Below are positions 8,025 to 16,550 of a stretch of DNA of 64,000 bases, piece after piece; position 1 is the first letter of the stretch, and each line of letters opens with the position of its first letter. The notes below the pieces were generated by a model. The model was given only the letters and a program-made list of their open reading frames with translations, was not told the DNA's origin and did not search any database. The position numbers and the translations under genes are program-made. Origin of the DNA: an uncultured bacterium (lineage in GTDB: Bacteria > Cyanobacteriota > Vampirovibrionia > Gastranaerophilales > Gastranaerophilaceae); contig CACWTN010000001.1 of NCBI GenBank assembly GCA_902763805.1, forward strand, positions 294,790 to 358,789. Direction: 5' to 3'.

Positions 8025-9349
8025 TACAATATCCCCCTTATATTCATACCAGAAGAAGCAGTTCCCTCTGTTATATTTTCATCATTATATCTTTTAATTT
8101 TAGCACCGAGTGCTGATAATTTTTGTTCAAATTCTTCATATCCTCTGTCGATATGGTGAAGCTTTTCGACAATGGTTTCACCGTTAGCCATAAGCCCGGC
8201 AATAACGAGTGCTGCACCTGCTCTGAGGTCGCTTGCCGCAACAGTAGCGCCCGTAAGGTTTTTAACCCCTTTGATAATAGCGTGATTTCTGTCCTGATGG
8301 ATATCAGCGCCCATTCTTCTGAGGTCAGGAACCTGCATAAATCTGTTTTCGTAAAGGCTTTCCGTGATAATTCCGACACCGTTTGCGGTTGTCAAAAGTG
8401 TCATTGCAATAGCCTGTAAGTCTGTCGGAAATCCAGGATACGGCTGAGTTACAAAATTTATTGAGTTCAGTCTGTTTTTACAGCTTACTTCAATTGTTGT
8501 CGGCTCAACAAGTTTAATGCTTGCACCCATTTTAATTAATTTGTCGTTAAAGAATGTAAGATGAGCCGGATAAACATTTTTTATTATGGCTTTTCCCCTT
8601 GTCGCAACAACTGCTGCCATAAAAGAACCTGCTTCAATTCTGTCGGGAATGGTTGTGTATTCTGCCGGGTGCAGACTGTCAAGTTTAACACCGTTAATAA
8701 CGATTTCAGAAGTTCCCGCACCTGAAATATCAGCGCCTAAAGTATTCAGGAAGTTTGCCAAATCAACGATTTCAGGTTCCTGAGCTGCATTTTGAATACG
8801 TGTTGAACCTTCCGCTGTTACTGAAGCCAGCATAAGATTTTCTGTTGCACCAACTGACGGGATATCAAGATAAATATCTGTTCCGACAAGTTTTGATGCT
8901 TTTGCGTGAACGTATCCGTTTTCGATTTTAATTTTTGCTCCGAGAGCTTCAAGACCTTTGATATGAAAATCAACCCTTCTTTCACCGATAGCACAGCCAC
9001 CCGGAAGTGCAACAATTGCTTCACGGCAGCGTGACATCAGAGCTCCGAGGATTATGAATGATGCTCTCATTTTGCTGACAAGTTCGTATTTTGCGGTAAT
9101 TGATGATATGTCGCTTGCATCAACAATAACGGATTTTTCCGCTCTGTTATAAACGCAATGAGCGCCTAAGTCCGTTAAAACATTGAGCATAATCTCAACA
9201 TCGGTAAGACGGGGTACGTTATAAATTTTTGTCGAACCCTTAACAAGAATAGTTGCGGCAAGCAGCTTTAAAACAGCATTTTTTGCACCGCCTATTGATA
9301 CTTCACCCTTTAATGTTTCACCGCCAATTATTTTGAACTTCTCAGCCAA
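8024..9349 (-). CDS. murA: UDP-N-acetylglucosamine 1-carboxyvinyltransferase
   Basis: Transfers enolpyruvate from PEP to UDP-GlcNAc, the first committed step of peptidoglycan synthesis. The 441-residue protein matches the family throughout: IIGGETLKGEVSIGGAKNAVL at the N-terminus, the catalytic loop LPGGCAIGERRVDFHI (Cys119, the residue attacked by fosfomycin), IPDRIEAGSFM, and PYPGFPTDLQAI. The start is TTG, chosen because GGAGGAG lies immediately upstream and the N-terminus begins exactly as in homologues. Stop overlaps the start of the next gene. Confidence 0.95.
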   Translation of the reverse strand: MAEKFKIIGGETLKGEVSIGGAKNAVLKLLAATILVKGSTKIYNVPRLTDVEIMLNVLTDLGAHCVYNRAEKSVIVDASDISSITAKYELVSKMRASFIILGALMSRCREAIVALPGGCAIGERRVDFHIKGLEALGAKIKIENGYVHAKASKLVGTDIYLDIPSVGATENLMLASVTAEGSTRIQNAAQEPEIVDLANFLNTLGADISGAGTSEIVINGVKLDSLHPAEYTTIPDRIEAGSFMAAVVATRGKAIIKNVYPAHLTFFNDKLIKMGASIKLVEPTTIEVSCKNRLNSINFVTQPYPGFPTDLQAIAMTLLTTANGVGIITESLYENRFMQVPDLRRMGADIHQDRNHAIIKGVKNLTGATVAASDLRAGAALVIAGLMANGETIVEKLHHIDRGYEEFEQKLSALGAKIKRYNDENITEGTASSGMNIRGIL

Positions 9350-9434
9350 GGTCTCCTCCAGTTCTAACTAAATAATACTATTAATCAAAACTCTTGTAAA
9401 GTGGTTAAATTTTTGTTATCGCCAGCGTATGTGA

Positions 9435-9440
9435 TATAAT
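9435..9440 (+). promoter_or_regulatory. Extended -10 box, leaderless promoter of the histidine kinase
   Basis: TGATATAAT is an extended -10 element (TG-N-TATAAT). Only ATTCTT separates it from the ATG at 9447 and no ribosome site exists, so the transcript should start at about the start codon. Confidence 0.55.
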
Positions 9441-9446
9441 ATTCTT

Positions 9447-11093
9447 ATGGGGAAGTTTGATTTATTTAATAAGTTTACAACGCCGGTCATTATTATTGGG
9501 GAAAATAAAGAAACTGTTTTTACCAATAATACTTTTAAACGTATTTTCAGGGACTTTGATAATATAAAAAAGTTTTCTCATAAACTTGATTATGATGCGG
9601 TTGCGCTGGAGATTGACAGTACGATGGTCTTTTCTCCTGTTTTTCAGGCTTACAGCTCAAAAGAAGATTTTGTTACGCACGTAAAATATCAGACGGCAAC
9701 AAATGAATACCTGTATTTTGATATGAATTCAACCAAGAAAGGCAAGTATACCGTAATTTTTCTGAAAGACGTTACTGCGGAAGTAAAACTTGCAAATCTT
9801 CAGAAGCAAAACCAAAGTTATCAGAAAAAAATCAGCACGCTTTCGGAAGAAAATGCTTCTATGTCCAAAATTAAACTTCAGGCACAATCTCAGGCAATGA
9901 AGCTTTTATTATTAAATAAAATATCTAATATTATAAGAGAATCAATAAATACTTCGGTAATTTTAAAATCTGCGCTCAGAGAATTATCGGAAATGTTTGG
10001 AGCTTTCAGAGCGTATTATGCAGCTGCCGTTGATGAAGGATTTGTCATAAAGGAATCAACAGATAAAAAAGATATTAATAAAACAATTTCTTTTGACAAG
10101 TCGGTAAATGATTTTATCGCAGAAAGGAAAGTATCCTGTATAACCTGCAGAAAAGAATACAAAGAAGCTGAACCGTTCAGGGAAAACGTTCAGAGAATAG
10201 TAATGCCAATTTATCACCTTAATAACTTGCTGGGTGTAATAGTTCTTTCCACTAAACAAAAAATTAAACTAGATGATACTCTTGAGGTTTTGGAAGGGGT
10301 ATCTTCACAGCTGGGTAACGCAATAAATCAGGCAGAACTTTACAAGAAAAACGAACAAATGGTTGTGGATTTGAAAAAAGCTTTGAAAGAGTTAAAGGAA
10401 ACCCAGTTACAGCTTATTAATTCCGAAAAGATGGCATCTTTGGGTCAGCTTGTTGCAGGTGTTGCACACGAAATAAATACTCCGCTTGCGGCGATTAAGT
10501 CTAATAATGAGGTTGCAAAAAAATTAATTGAACAGATAGAAGATATTGATTTGAAAGACCTTCTGAAAGAAACAAACGGCATTGATTCAGAGGCAATAGA
10601 AAGAATAAATCTTTTGGTGGTTTCTCTGAGAAAATATGTAAGACTTGATGAGGCAGAGCTTCAGGAAGCCGATATTAATCAGGAGATGGACTTAACGCTT
10701 GAACTTTTGCGTCATGAAACAAAAAACAGGATAGAGATAGTAAAAAATTACGGGAAAATTCCGCCCGTTAAATGTTATCCGAATATGCTTAATCAGGTAT
10801 TTACAAATATCCTGCAAAACGCAATACACGCAATAAAAGACAAGGGGACAATAACTATTGACACAAGTTACAAAAACAAACGCCTGACAGTCAAAATAAA
10901 AGACGACGGGTGCGGAATAAAAGAACCGCAAAAAATCTTTGACATGGGGTATACGACAAAAGGCGTCGGCGTCGGTACGGGCATGGGGCTTGCAATTTCG
11001 CAAAAAATCATAGAAAAACACAAGGGAAAAATAGACGTAAAAACAAAAATAAATAAGGGCAGCGAGTTCAGTGTTACTATCCCTGGTGAGTAA
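9447..11093 (+). CDS. Sensor histidine kinase with PAS-like and GAF domains, orphan
   Basis: 548 residues, no transmembrane segment, so a cytoplasmic sensor. Order: PAS-like fold (about 8-110), a coiled coil (115-150), a GAF-like domain (about 165-300), a second coiled coil, then HisKA with the H-box LVAGVAHEINTPLAAIKSN (phosphorylated His341). The HATPase domain follows, with N-box NQVFTNILQNAIHAI, G1 DDGCGI and G2 GVGTGMGLAIS. The H-box and the HEINTPL form resemble cyanobacterial cytoplasmic kinases. No response regulator is adjacent; the partner must be elsewhere. Confidence 0.9.
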   Translation: MGKFDLFNKFTTPVIIIGENKETVFTNNTFKRIFRDFDNIKKFSHKLDYDAVALEIDSTMVFSPVFQAYSSKEDFVTHVKYQTATNEYLYFDMNSTKKGKYTVIFLKDVTAEVKLANLQKQNQSYQKKISTLSEENASMSKIKLQAQSQAMKLLLLNKISNIIRESINTSVILKSALRELSEMFGAFRAYYAAAVDEGFVIKESTDKKDINKTISFDKSVNDFIAERKVSCITCRKEYKEAEPFRENVQRIVMPIYHLNNLLGVIVLSTKQKIKLDDTLEVLEGVSSQLGNAINQAELYKKNEQMVVDLKKALKELKETQLQLINSEKMASLGQLVAGVAHEINTPLAAIKSNNEVAKKLIEQIEDIDLKDLLKETNGIDSEAIERINLLVVSLRKYVRLDEAELQEADINQEMDLTLELLRHETKNRIEIVKNYGKIPPVKCYPNMLNQVFTNILQNAIHAIKDKGTITIDTSYKNKRLTVKIKDDGCGIKEPQKIFDMGYTTKGVGVGTGMGLAISQKIIEKHKGKIDVKTKINKGSEFSVTIPGE

Positions 11094-11384
11094 TAATCGT
11101 TAATTTTTGTAAACGTCTGTTTTTTAATATATATCTTAATCATAGCCAAATCACAAATATAATAATAATTAACTTTTGTAAAAAAATATAGAAGACCAGA
11201 CACAAAAATGTAAAAATATGATATATTAATAAAGCTAAGATTAAGTGTAAAAATTACATTAATTAATTTGAATGTAACAAAAACTTAACAAATCCGAAAG
11301 ATAAAGCAATTTTAGAAAACAACAATACTTTATATAACTGTGTAGAAGTTAGATAACCATGTTTACATTTGGAGGTAAAGTAGT
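11094..11384. other. 291-bp AT-rich intergenic region upstream of the HEAT-repeat gene
   Basis: No coding signal on either strand. It contains a direct-repeat box (11270-11293) shared with another locus, and a TTATATAA sequence near 11331 that could serve as a -10 for the downstream gene. Several TTTGTAAA/TTTTGTAA words are scattered through it. Confidence 0.5.
11270..11293 (+). promoter_or_regulatory. Direct-repeat box GTAACA-N5-TTAACA upstream of the HEAT-repeat gene
   Basis: Two hexamers with an 11-bp period lie about 90 bp before the HEAT gene. The whole 24-bp string is identical to 15826-15849. Paired half-sites one helical turn apart are typical of OmpR/PhoB-class regulators; the link to such a regulator is inference. 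Confidence 0.4.
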
Positions 11385-12239
11385 ATGACAATTACAGTAA
11401 ACAGCAAAAAGAAACAAGTAAAGAAAACTTTTCAGGAACTTATTAACGACCTGATGGGTTCAAGTTCCGAAAAAGTTCGTTATAATGCTGCCCGTGTTTT
11501 AGGTGAAATGGGCGACTCAAAAGCTGTTGAACCGTTAATCAATGTATTAAAGAATGATAAAAACGGTTCTGTTCGTTTATATGCTGCCCGTGCGTTAGGT
11601 GAACTCGGCGACAGCAAAGCTACTGAACACTTAATCGAATCATTACGTGAAGACAGAAATGTTGATGTAAGAGTTCGTGCAGCAAGAGCATTAGGCAGAT
11701 TAGGCGGTAAGATTGTAGTTGAACCGCTTGTTGAAGCTTTAAACGATGAAAACTCTCAGGTTTGTATCACAGCAACTGATGCGTTAATTGAAATCGGTGA
11801 CGTTGCTACAGATGCTTTAATGAAGTCTTTAGACCACGAAAAAGTTAACGTAAGATGTGATGCTACCAGAGCTTTGGGCGAAATCGGAAACAAAAAATGC
11901 GTTGATAAGATTATCAACATGTTATATGACGAATGGGTTAACGTAAGAATTTATGCAGTAACTTCTTTGGGTAAATTAAACGATACAAAGGCAGTTCCTG
12001 CATTAATTGATGTTATGAAGAACCGTTCTGAAAATGATTTGGTAAGAGCAGGTGCAGCAGCAGCTTTAGGTGTACTTCGCGACCAGAGAGCACTGCTTCC
12101 GTTAAGAGAATTGATTATGGAAGCTGAAGAACTTGGTGAACTCGAAGATACAGCACTTAAATCATTTAAGAAAATTATGGCTGCTAACTGGCAGGCTATC
12201 CCCGGAGCAACTCAGCAGAAAAAACCTGCAGCAGTTTAA
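11385..12239 (+). CDS. HEAT-repeat (PBS lyase-like) scaffold protein
   Basis: 284 residues made almost wholly of about seven 31-residue HEAT_PBS repeats, each with the pattern VR-x-x-AARALGE-(L/I)GD-x-KA(V/T)-x-x-L-(I/V)-x-x-L. First repeat near 27-60, last near 210-255; the tail is alanine/lysine-rich and probably disordered. Such proteins are protein-interaction scaffolds; related HEAT proteins serve phycobilisome enzymes in photosynthetic cyanobacteria, but no chromophore function is implied here. Strong GGAGGT ribosome site and a long upstream region suggest high, regulated expression. Closed by its own terminator. Confidence 0.88.
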   Translation: MTITVNSKKKQVKKTFQELINDLMGSSSEKVRYNAARVLGEMGDSKAVEPLINVLKNDKNGSVRLYAARALGELGDSKATEHLIESLREDRNVDVRVRAARALGRLGGKIVVEPLVEALNDENSQVCITATDALIEIGDVATDALMKSLDHEKVNVRCDATRALGEIGNKKCVDKIINMLYDEWVNVRIYAVTSLGKLNDTKAVPALIDVMKNRSENDLVRAGAAAALGVLRDQRALLPLRELIMEAEELGELEDTALKSFKKIMAANWQAIPGATQQKKPAAV

Positions 12240-12257
12240 GGTTATAAATAATTGATA

Positions 12258-12290
12258 AAAAGAACCGCTTTTTAAGCGGTTCTTTTTTTT
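12258..12290 (+). terminator. Intrinsic terminator after the HEAT-repeat gene
   Basis: AAAGAACCGCTT / AAGCGGTTCTTT stem followed by eight T residues. Confidence 0.92.
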
Positions 12291-12334
12291 GTGTTTGATT
12301 GACAAAAAATTTTTTTAGTGTTTTTATATTCAAT

Positions 12335-12943
12335 ATGAGAACGGACAGTATAAGTTTCGGTGCAAAACCAATTAACAATCCGATAAGAAAAATCTTTGAT
12401 AGGAAAAGTATAAAATATACAGACTTGCCTGCAGAATTTGTTAAGCTTGAACATACTGATATCAAAGCAATCGACAGTATTGCAGAAACTTGGGAAAATG
12501 CTCAGTATGCCAAAAAGATAGCAACAGCATCACATTGGATGCAATCATTGCCGATAGAGATATATGCACTAACGGGACAAAAAGATAATTTTCACAAACT
12601 TGATCCAACAAAAATATTTGCTCTTGCTGTGATGAAGCCGGATGATAAGCGAAAAGGGTTTAAGTGGCTTTATTATTTACAGGTAAAACCAGAGATGATA
12701 AATGTAGATAATAACGGAAGAAAATTCTATAGACATACCGGTACGGCTATGCTTAATTCTCTAAAAAGGATTTATAGCAAGATATCATTGTATTCAACCG
12801 AAAGTAAAAATGTAAAGGCATTTTATGAAAATAACGGCTTCGTAGAAGATTATACCGGGGAAAATCATTATATATGGACTTCCAATATAATATCCCGATT
12901 GAAACTTAAGTTAGAAAAAATGATGATTAAATTTGGGTTATAA
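12335..12943 (+). CDS. GNAT-like acetyltransferase-fold protein with N-terminal SFGAK motif
   Basis: 202 residues from the ATG at 12335. The middle and end have a GNAT layout: beta strands around IFALAVMKP and WLYYLQVKPEM, a helix YRHTGTAMLNSLKRIY in the acetyl-CoA-binding position, and ISLYSTESKNVKAFYENNGF, the typical last helix plus strand. The glycine-rich R/Q-x-x-G-x-G/A loop is degenerate (YRHTGTA). The first 12 residues carry SFGAK, a motif shared by several unrelated proteins of this window. A perfect TTGACA (12299) lies upstream but its spacing to TATATT is long. Substrate unknown. Confidence 0.7.
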   Translation: MRTDSISFGAKPINNPIRKIFDRKSIKYTDLPAEFVKLEHTDIKAIDSIAETWENAQYAKKIATASHWMQSLPIEIYALTGQKDNFHKLDPTKIFALAVMKPDDKRKGFKWLYYLQVKPEMINVDNNGRKFYRHTGTAMLNSLKRIYSKISLYSTESKNVKAFYENNGFVEDYTGENHYIWTSNIISRLKLKLEKMMIKFGL

Positions 12944-12949
12944 AATCGT

Positions 12950-12978
12950 TTGTTTATTAGACAAATTTTAGTTATAAT
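12950..12978 (+). promoter_or_regulatory. Promoter of the TPR gene, leaderless type
   Basis: TTGTTT (-35), 17-bp spacer and TATAAT (-10, 12973-12978) are followed by TTTGGT and then ATG at 12985. There is no ribosome site. Confidence 0.6.
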
Positions 12979-12984
12979 TTTGGT

Positions 12985-13554
12985 ATGAAAAAGTTTATTA
13001 TACTATCAATCATACTTTTAAATTGTCTTGGCTGTATAGCTGGCAGTTCCGAGCTTTCCAAACAGGCAACCGCATTTTACAGTGATAATAATCAGGTTAA
13101 AACAATGGATTTAATCCTGCAAATAAACGAAAAGGACAGAAAGGCTCAGGATTGGCTTTTGTTAGGGAATGTTATGGCAGATTCTCTGAAAATGGAAGAT
13201 GCCGCTTATATGTATAAAAAGGCAATAGAAAAAGACAAAAAATGTTACAGAGCATATTATAATCTTGGTAATTATTATTTTGACCACGGCAGATTTGCTG
13301 AAGCATTAGAAAATTATTCAAAAGCGTACAAGCTAAGTCCTGAAAATCCTTATATTTGTTATAATCTTGGCTGTGCGGCATTAAAACTCGGCGATTTGAA
13401 CAAAGCAAAGCTGTATTTTTACAAGGCTGTAATGTTTGATTCTAATGTTCCTGAGTTTCATTACAATTTAGCTTATGTATATAAAAAATTAAACAAAGAA
13501 AAACTGGCTCAGCCGTATTTGGATAACTATAACAAGCTGATGGAAAACAGATAA
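12985..13554 (+). CDS. Exported TPR protein
   Basis: 189 residues: an N-terminal signal segment (about 3-22, with two cysteines that could form a lipobox, LNCLGC), then three tetratricopeptide units at about 52-160 (YRAYYNLGNYYFDHGRFAEA, NPYICYNLGCAALKLGDLNKA and VPEFHYNLAYVYKKLNKEK). TPR units bind partner proteins; the exported form is likely periplasmic or a lipoprotein. Its stop overlaps the next start as TAATG, so it is coupled to the metallophosphoesterase. Confidence 0.8.
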   Translation: MKKFIILSIILLNCLGCIAGSSELSKQATAFYSDNNQVKTMDLILQINEKDRKAQDWLLLGNVMADSLKMEDAAYMYKKAIEKDKKCYRAYYNLGNYYFDHGRFAEALENYSKAYKLSPENPYICYNLGCAALKLGDLNKAKLYFYKAVMFDSNVPEFHYNLAYVYKKLNKEKLAQPYLDNYNKLMENR

Positions 13555-14306
13555 TGTATATAACGGCAGGAATTTTTTTAATATTATTTATCTGGGGATT
13601 TTTTATTGAACCTGAGCTTTTGACTGTAAAACGATATAAAGCTAAAAATTTATCGGGGAAAAAAATAGTTTTTGTAAGTGATTTTCACGTCGGGAAAGGT
13701 GATATTTCACGCCTCAGAAGAATAGTAAAAACAATAAATGAGCTAAAACCTGACCTTGTTTTATCCGGGGGTGATTATATAAAAGGACATTCAGGAAGAT
13801 TTTCAATGCCTGTGGAAAAAATAGCAGGAGAATTGAGGAATATAGAGGCTCCTGTTGTGTCGGTTCTTGGTAATCATGATATTAATTTTGATAAATTTTC
13901 GGTAAAAAATGCGCTGGAACAAAACGGTATAAAGGTTTTGGATAATTCCTGTATAAATATGGAAGGGATTTGGATTGCCGGTGTCGGCGGAAAAAGTGTT
14001 GAATCTTCTCAGATAGAACTTGCGCTTGAAAATGCAGCACGACCGAATATTTTTATATCACATACGCCTGATGTTTATTATGACGTGAAAGAAGATGTTG
14101 ACCTGATTCTTGCAGGTCATGTTCACGGCGGTCAGGTAAGAATACCGTTTTGGGGGGCGTTAATTTGTCCGTCAAAATACGGTGTAAAATTTTCCTGCGG
14201 AGATTTTAAAGAAACCCAAAACAGAATGATTGTAACAAAAGGACTGGGAACAAGCCTTTTGACGGTTCGTTTTTGTGACCTTCCCGAAATTGTGGTTATT
14301 GAATAA
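13554..14306 (+). CDS. Membrane-anchored metallophosphoesterase
   Basis: 250 residues with one N-terminal hydrophobic segment (2-17). The calcineurin-like metal motifs are complete and in order: VSDFHVG (DxH), SGGDYIKG (GD), LGNHDIN (GNHD), ISHTPD (H) and AGHVHGGQ (GHxH). It resembles the YkuE/YaeI-type group, which includes UDP-diacylglucosamine-type and other phosphodiesterases; the substrate cannot be assigned. Coupled to the preceding TPR gene through TAATG. Confidence 0.88.
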   Translation: MYITAGIFLILFIWGFFIEPELLTVKRYKAKNLSGKKIVFVSDFHVGKGDISRLRRIVKTINELKPDLVLSGGDYIKGHSGRFSMPVEKIAGELRNIEAPVVSVLGNHDINFDKFSVKNALEQNGIKVLDNSCINMEGIWIAGVGGKSVESSQIELALENAARPNIFISHTPDVYYDVKEDVDLILAGHVHGGQVRIPFWGALICPSKYGVKFSCGDFKETQNRMIVTKGLGTSLLTVRFCDLPEIVVIE

Positions 14307-14373
14307 TTAAATATATATATTTAGATTGAAAAATGTGTTAATATTAATACGGAAACAGAGAGAAAGAGTTTAT

Positions 14374-15453
14374 ATGTTTTGGAAAAAAGAACAGACAAAT
14401 ATGGAATCGGAAATTATCGAGCAGAAGAAGATAATTCCTTATATTTTGATGAAGTATATTAACCCTGAAACAGGCGAGATTAAAATTGATTTGCCGCAAA
14501 ATATCAGAAAAATAGTTCTTGTGGCAAGCGGTTCTTCTTATCATTGCGCACGTTTTGCGGTAGATTTGCTTGAAAAATTTTCAGGAATTGAATCAAGGGC
14601 AATTTATTCAAGCGAGTTTTTGCTCAAAAGTGTTATTCCGCACGATGAAAATACTCTGTATATTTTTATTACTCAATCAGGTGAAACGAGTGACACGGTT
14701 AAATCTGTTGAAAAGGTTAAAAATTCAACATCTCTTGCAACTCTTTGTATTACAAATAATGAAAACTCGACAATCTGGAAAATGTGTGACTATCAGGTTG
14801 CCTGTTTTGCGGGAGTTGAGCACGGTATTGCCGCGACAAAATCGTTTACTTCGCAAATGCTGTGCCTGATTTTAATATCATTAAAATTGGTTGAAAATGT
14901 ACACGGAAGTGAGGCAACAAAAGCTTACAAAGAATCTTTGATACATCTTCCTGTTATTCTGGAAAAGGCGCTTGCAAGAAGGACTGAAATAAAGAAACTT
15001 GCGTCGGTTCTTGCAAAAGAAAACAATATTATAATAACAGCAGACGGTATATCTTATTCGTTAGCAAAGGAAGCTGCATTAAAAACAAAGGAAACATCTT
15101 ACAAAAATATAAGTGCGGCAATTTTGGGCGAGTTTATGCACGGTCACGTTGCCGTTCTGAACAATAAATCAACCCTTATGTATATTGCTGTTGATAAGAT
15201 TTCGGAACGTTCGGTATCTAACCTTAATAAGATTAAAGCTGATTATAATCCGAAACTTGTTATAATAGGTCCTTCTGATGAAAGATTAAACCCGGATTAT
15301 CATATTTATATTGAGTGTGAAAATGAAATACAGCAAATGTTCGCGGATGTTCTTGTATGTCAGCAGACAGCTCTTGAAGTTGCGCTCAGACTTAAACGCA
15401 ACGTTGACCATCCGAAAGGTTTGCATAAGGTGGTTAAGGATAACAACATATAA
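14374..15453 (+). CDS. SIS-domain sugar isomerase, GlmS-isomerase-like
   Basis: 359 residues with two SIS domains arranged as in the isomerase half of GlmS: VASGSSYHCA, FITQSGETSDT, EHGIAATKSFTSQM and a C-terminal DHPKGLHKVVKDN tail that mirrors the GlmS C-terminus. The glutaminase domain is absent. Such proteins are sugar-amine isomerases/deaminases (AgaS, FrlB, NagB-II types). An upstream in-frame TTG exists; the ATG at 14374 preceded by GAGAGAAAGAG is preferred. The gene is followed by a strong terminator. Confidence 0.82.
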   Translation: MFWKKEQTNMESEIIEQKKIIPYILMKYINPETGEIKIDLPQNIRKIVLVASGSSYHCARFAVDLLEKFSGIESRAIYSSEFLLKSVIPHDENTLYIFITQSGETSDTVKSVEKVKNSTSLATLCITNNENSTIWKMCDYQVACFAGVEHGIAATKSFTSQMLCLILISLKLVENVHGSEATKAYKESLIHLPVILEKALARRTEIKKLASVLAKENNIIITADGISYSLAKEAALKTKETSYKNISAAILGEFMHGHVAVLNNKSTLMYIAVDKISERSVSNLNKIKADYNPKLVIIGPSDERLNPDYHIYIECENEIQQMFADVLVCQQTALEVALRLKRNVDHPKGLHKVVKDNNI

Positions 15454-15483
15454 AAAAGCGGTGCAATTTGCACCGCTTTTTTA
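15453..15483. terminator. Intrinsic terminator between the SIS gene and the small convergent gene
   Basis: Stem AAAAAAGCGGTGCAA / TTGCACCGCTTTTTT, nearly loopless and A/T-flanked on both sides, so usable from both directions. Confidence 0.9.
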
Positions 15484-15513
15484 ATCTTACTTATATTTCA
15501 GCCTGTTAAAAAT

Positions 15514-15744
15514 CTATGCGGATTTAGTTCTGTATCTTGCTTTTGCGTTAATTGCATAACACGTTGAATAAAGTTTTTGCGAAAGCATAAACATATTTTT
15601 CTGAATTTCAGCAACATCATTCATTGCTTCTAACATTTTTTGAGGATCAACCATCGATTCTACTGCATCATGGTTATCTACTTTTTCATCTGCGTATTTT
15701 TTTACCAACAATTTGTCGATATAATCTCTTGCCCCTACTGCCAT
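15514..15744 (-). CDS. Small helical protein of unknown function
   Basis: 76 residues beginning MAVGARDYIDKLLVKKYADE, predicted all-alpha, soluble, with a methionine-rich middle (residues 31-57). GGAG lies 9 nt before the ATG. I do not recognise a family. A direct-repeat box (15826-15849) sits about 80 bp upstream. Confidence 0.7.
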   Translation of the reverse strand: MAVGARDYIDKLLVKKYADEKVDNHDAVESMVDPQKMLEAMNDVAEIQKNMFMLSQKLYSTCYAINAKARYRTKSA

Positions 15745-15825
15745 AACTATTTCTCCATTTTTCTTACTTTATTTCCCTTATATACATGAAAACAATTTTT
15801 TTGGAAAAATTGCGTTTTTTGAGCA

Positions 15826-15849
15826 GAATGTAACAAAAACTTAACAAAT
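15826..15849 (+). promoter_or_regulatory. Second copy of the GTAACA-N5-TTAACA box
   Basis: Identical over 24 bp to 11270-11293. It lies upstream of the 76-residue gene and abuts the stop codon of the next leftward gene, in inverse orientation relative to the gene it may control. Confidence 0.4.
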
Positions 15850-16398
15850 TTAATCTAAAAGATGAATATTTGAACCGCTGTCATATCCGTAATAATCAGA
15901 TTTGTACTTTCTTCCGAAAGGTGAACCATATTCTGTGTAAGAGTTCTTTTCATAGGGGTAAAAATTATCGATGTAAGAATTATTTAACTGAGGAGTGAAC
16001 CCTGTTAACTGCCCGTTAAGAAAATTACTCAACCCTCTTAAAAAAGAGGTTTTGTAATTGGGTTTGGGTCTTGAAAGGATAGCGTTTCTGACATTATCGT
16101 AACGGGTATAAATATCTCCTTCCTGAACAGCGCCGAAGGCAAGCGTTTCTAGCCGTTCTAATCTTGTCTGGTCGTTGTCTTTTGCGAAGTTTTTGTTCAT
16201 AGCGTACATTTCAAGGTCGTTTATGTCAGAAAATACTGAGCGGTTTTTTGTATACCTTTTTTGCGGAACATAATTTCCGCCATAATATGCCTGAGGTGCG
16301 TAATAAGGGTTATAATACGGAGCCCGGGTTATAACTATTTCAGCGGAAACGGGTATTATTACAGATGATAAAATAAATAGAACAAAAAAACGATACAT
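15850..16398 (-). CDS. Exported tyrosine-rich protein with cyanobacterial-type RLERLE repeat
   Basis: 182 residues, signal peptide 1-19 (cleavage after VSA), then a Tyr/Pro-rich linker (APYYNPYYAPQAYYGG). The helical block at about 60-110 (DLEMYAMNKNFAKDNDQTRL, then RLETLAFG and TRYDNVRNAI) follows a pattern (LE...y........RL-x-RLE...FG...-x-R-x-DN-(V/L)) that I associate with cyanobacteria and Vampirovibrionia. Probably periplasmic or surface-exposed. AAGGAGG precedes the ATG. Confidence 0.72.
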   Translation of the reverse strand: MYRFFVLFILSSVIIPVSAEIVITRAPYYNPYYAPQAYYGGNYVPQKRYTKNRSVFSDINDLEMYAMNKNFAKDNDQTRLERLETLAFGAVQEGDIYTRYDNVRNAILSRPKPNYKTSFLRGLSNFLNGQLTGFTPQLNNSYIDNFYPYEKNSYTEYGSPFGRKYKSDYYGYDSGSNIHLLD

Positions 16399-16550
16399 AA
16401 ATCCTCCTTAACATATTTATTAAATATCTGATAATCACATTGAATATTGCCTTACGGAGTTATTTTAACGGGTAGTTTTTGAATACAAAATTGACTATGG
16501 CCTTTGGTTTTAATATGATTTTGGTATTGGCAGATAAAGGGAAATTTATT

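Noticed and set aside
9384..9420. TTGTAAAG ... TTTTTGTTA words before the histidine kinase as a further direct-repeat box
   Set aside because: Spacing differs from the 11-bp period of the other boxes; likely chance in AT-rich DNA.
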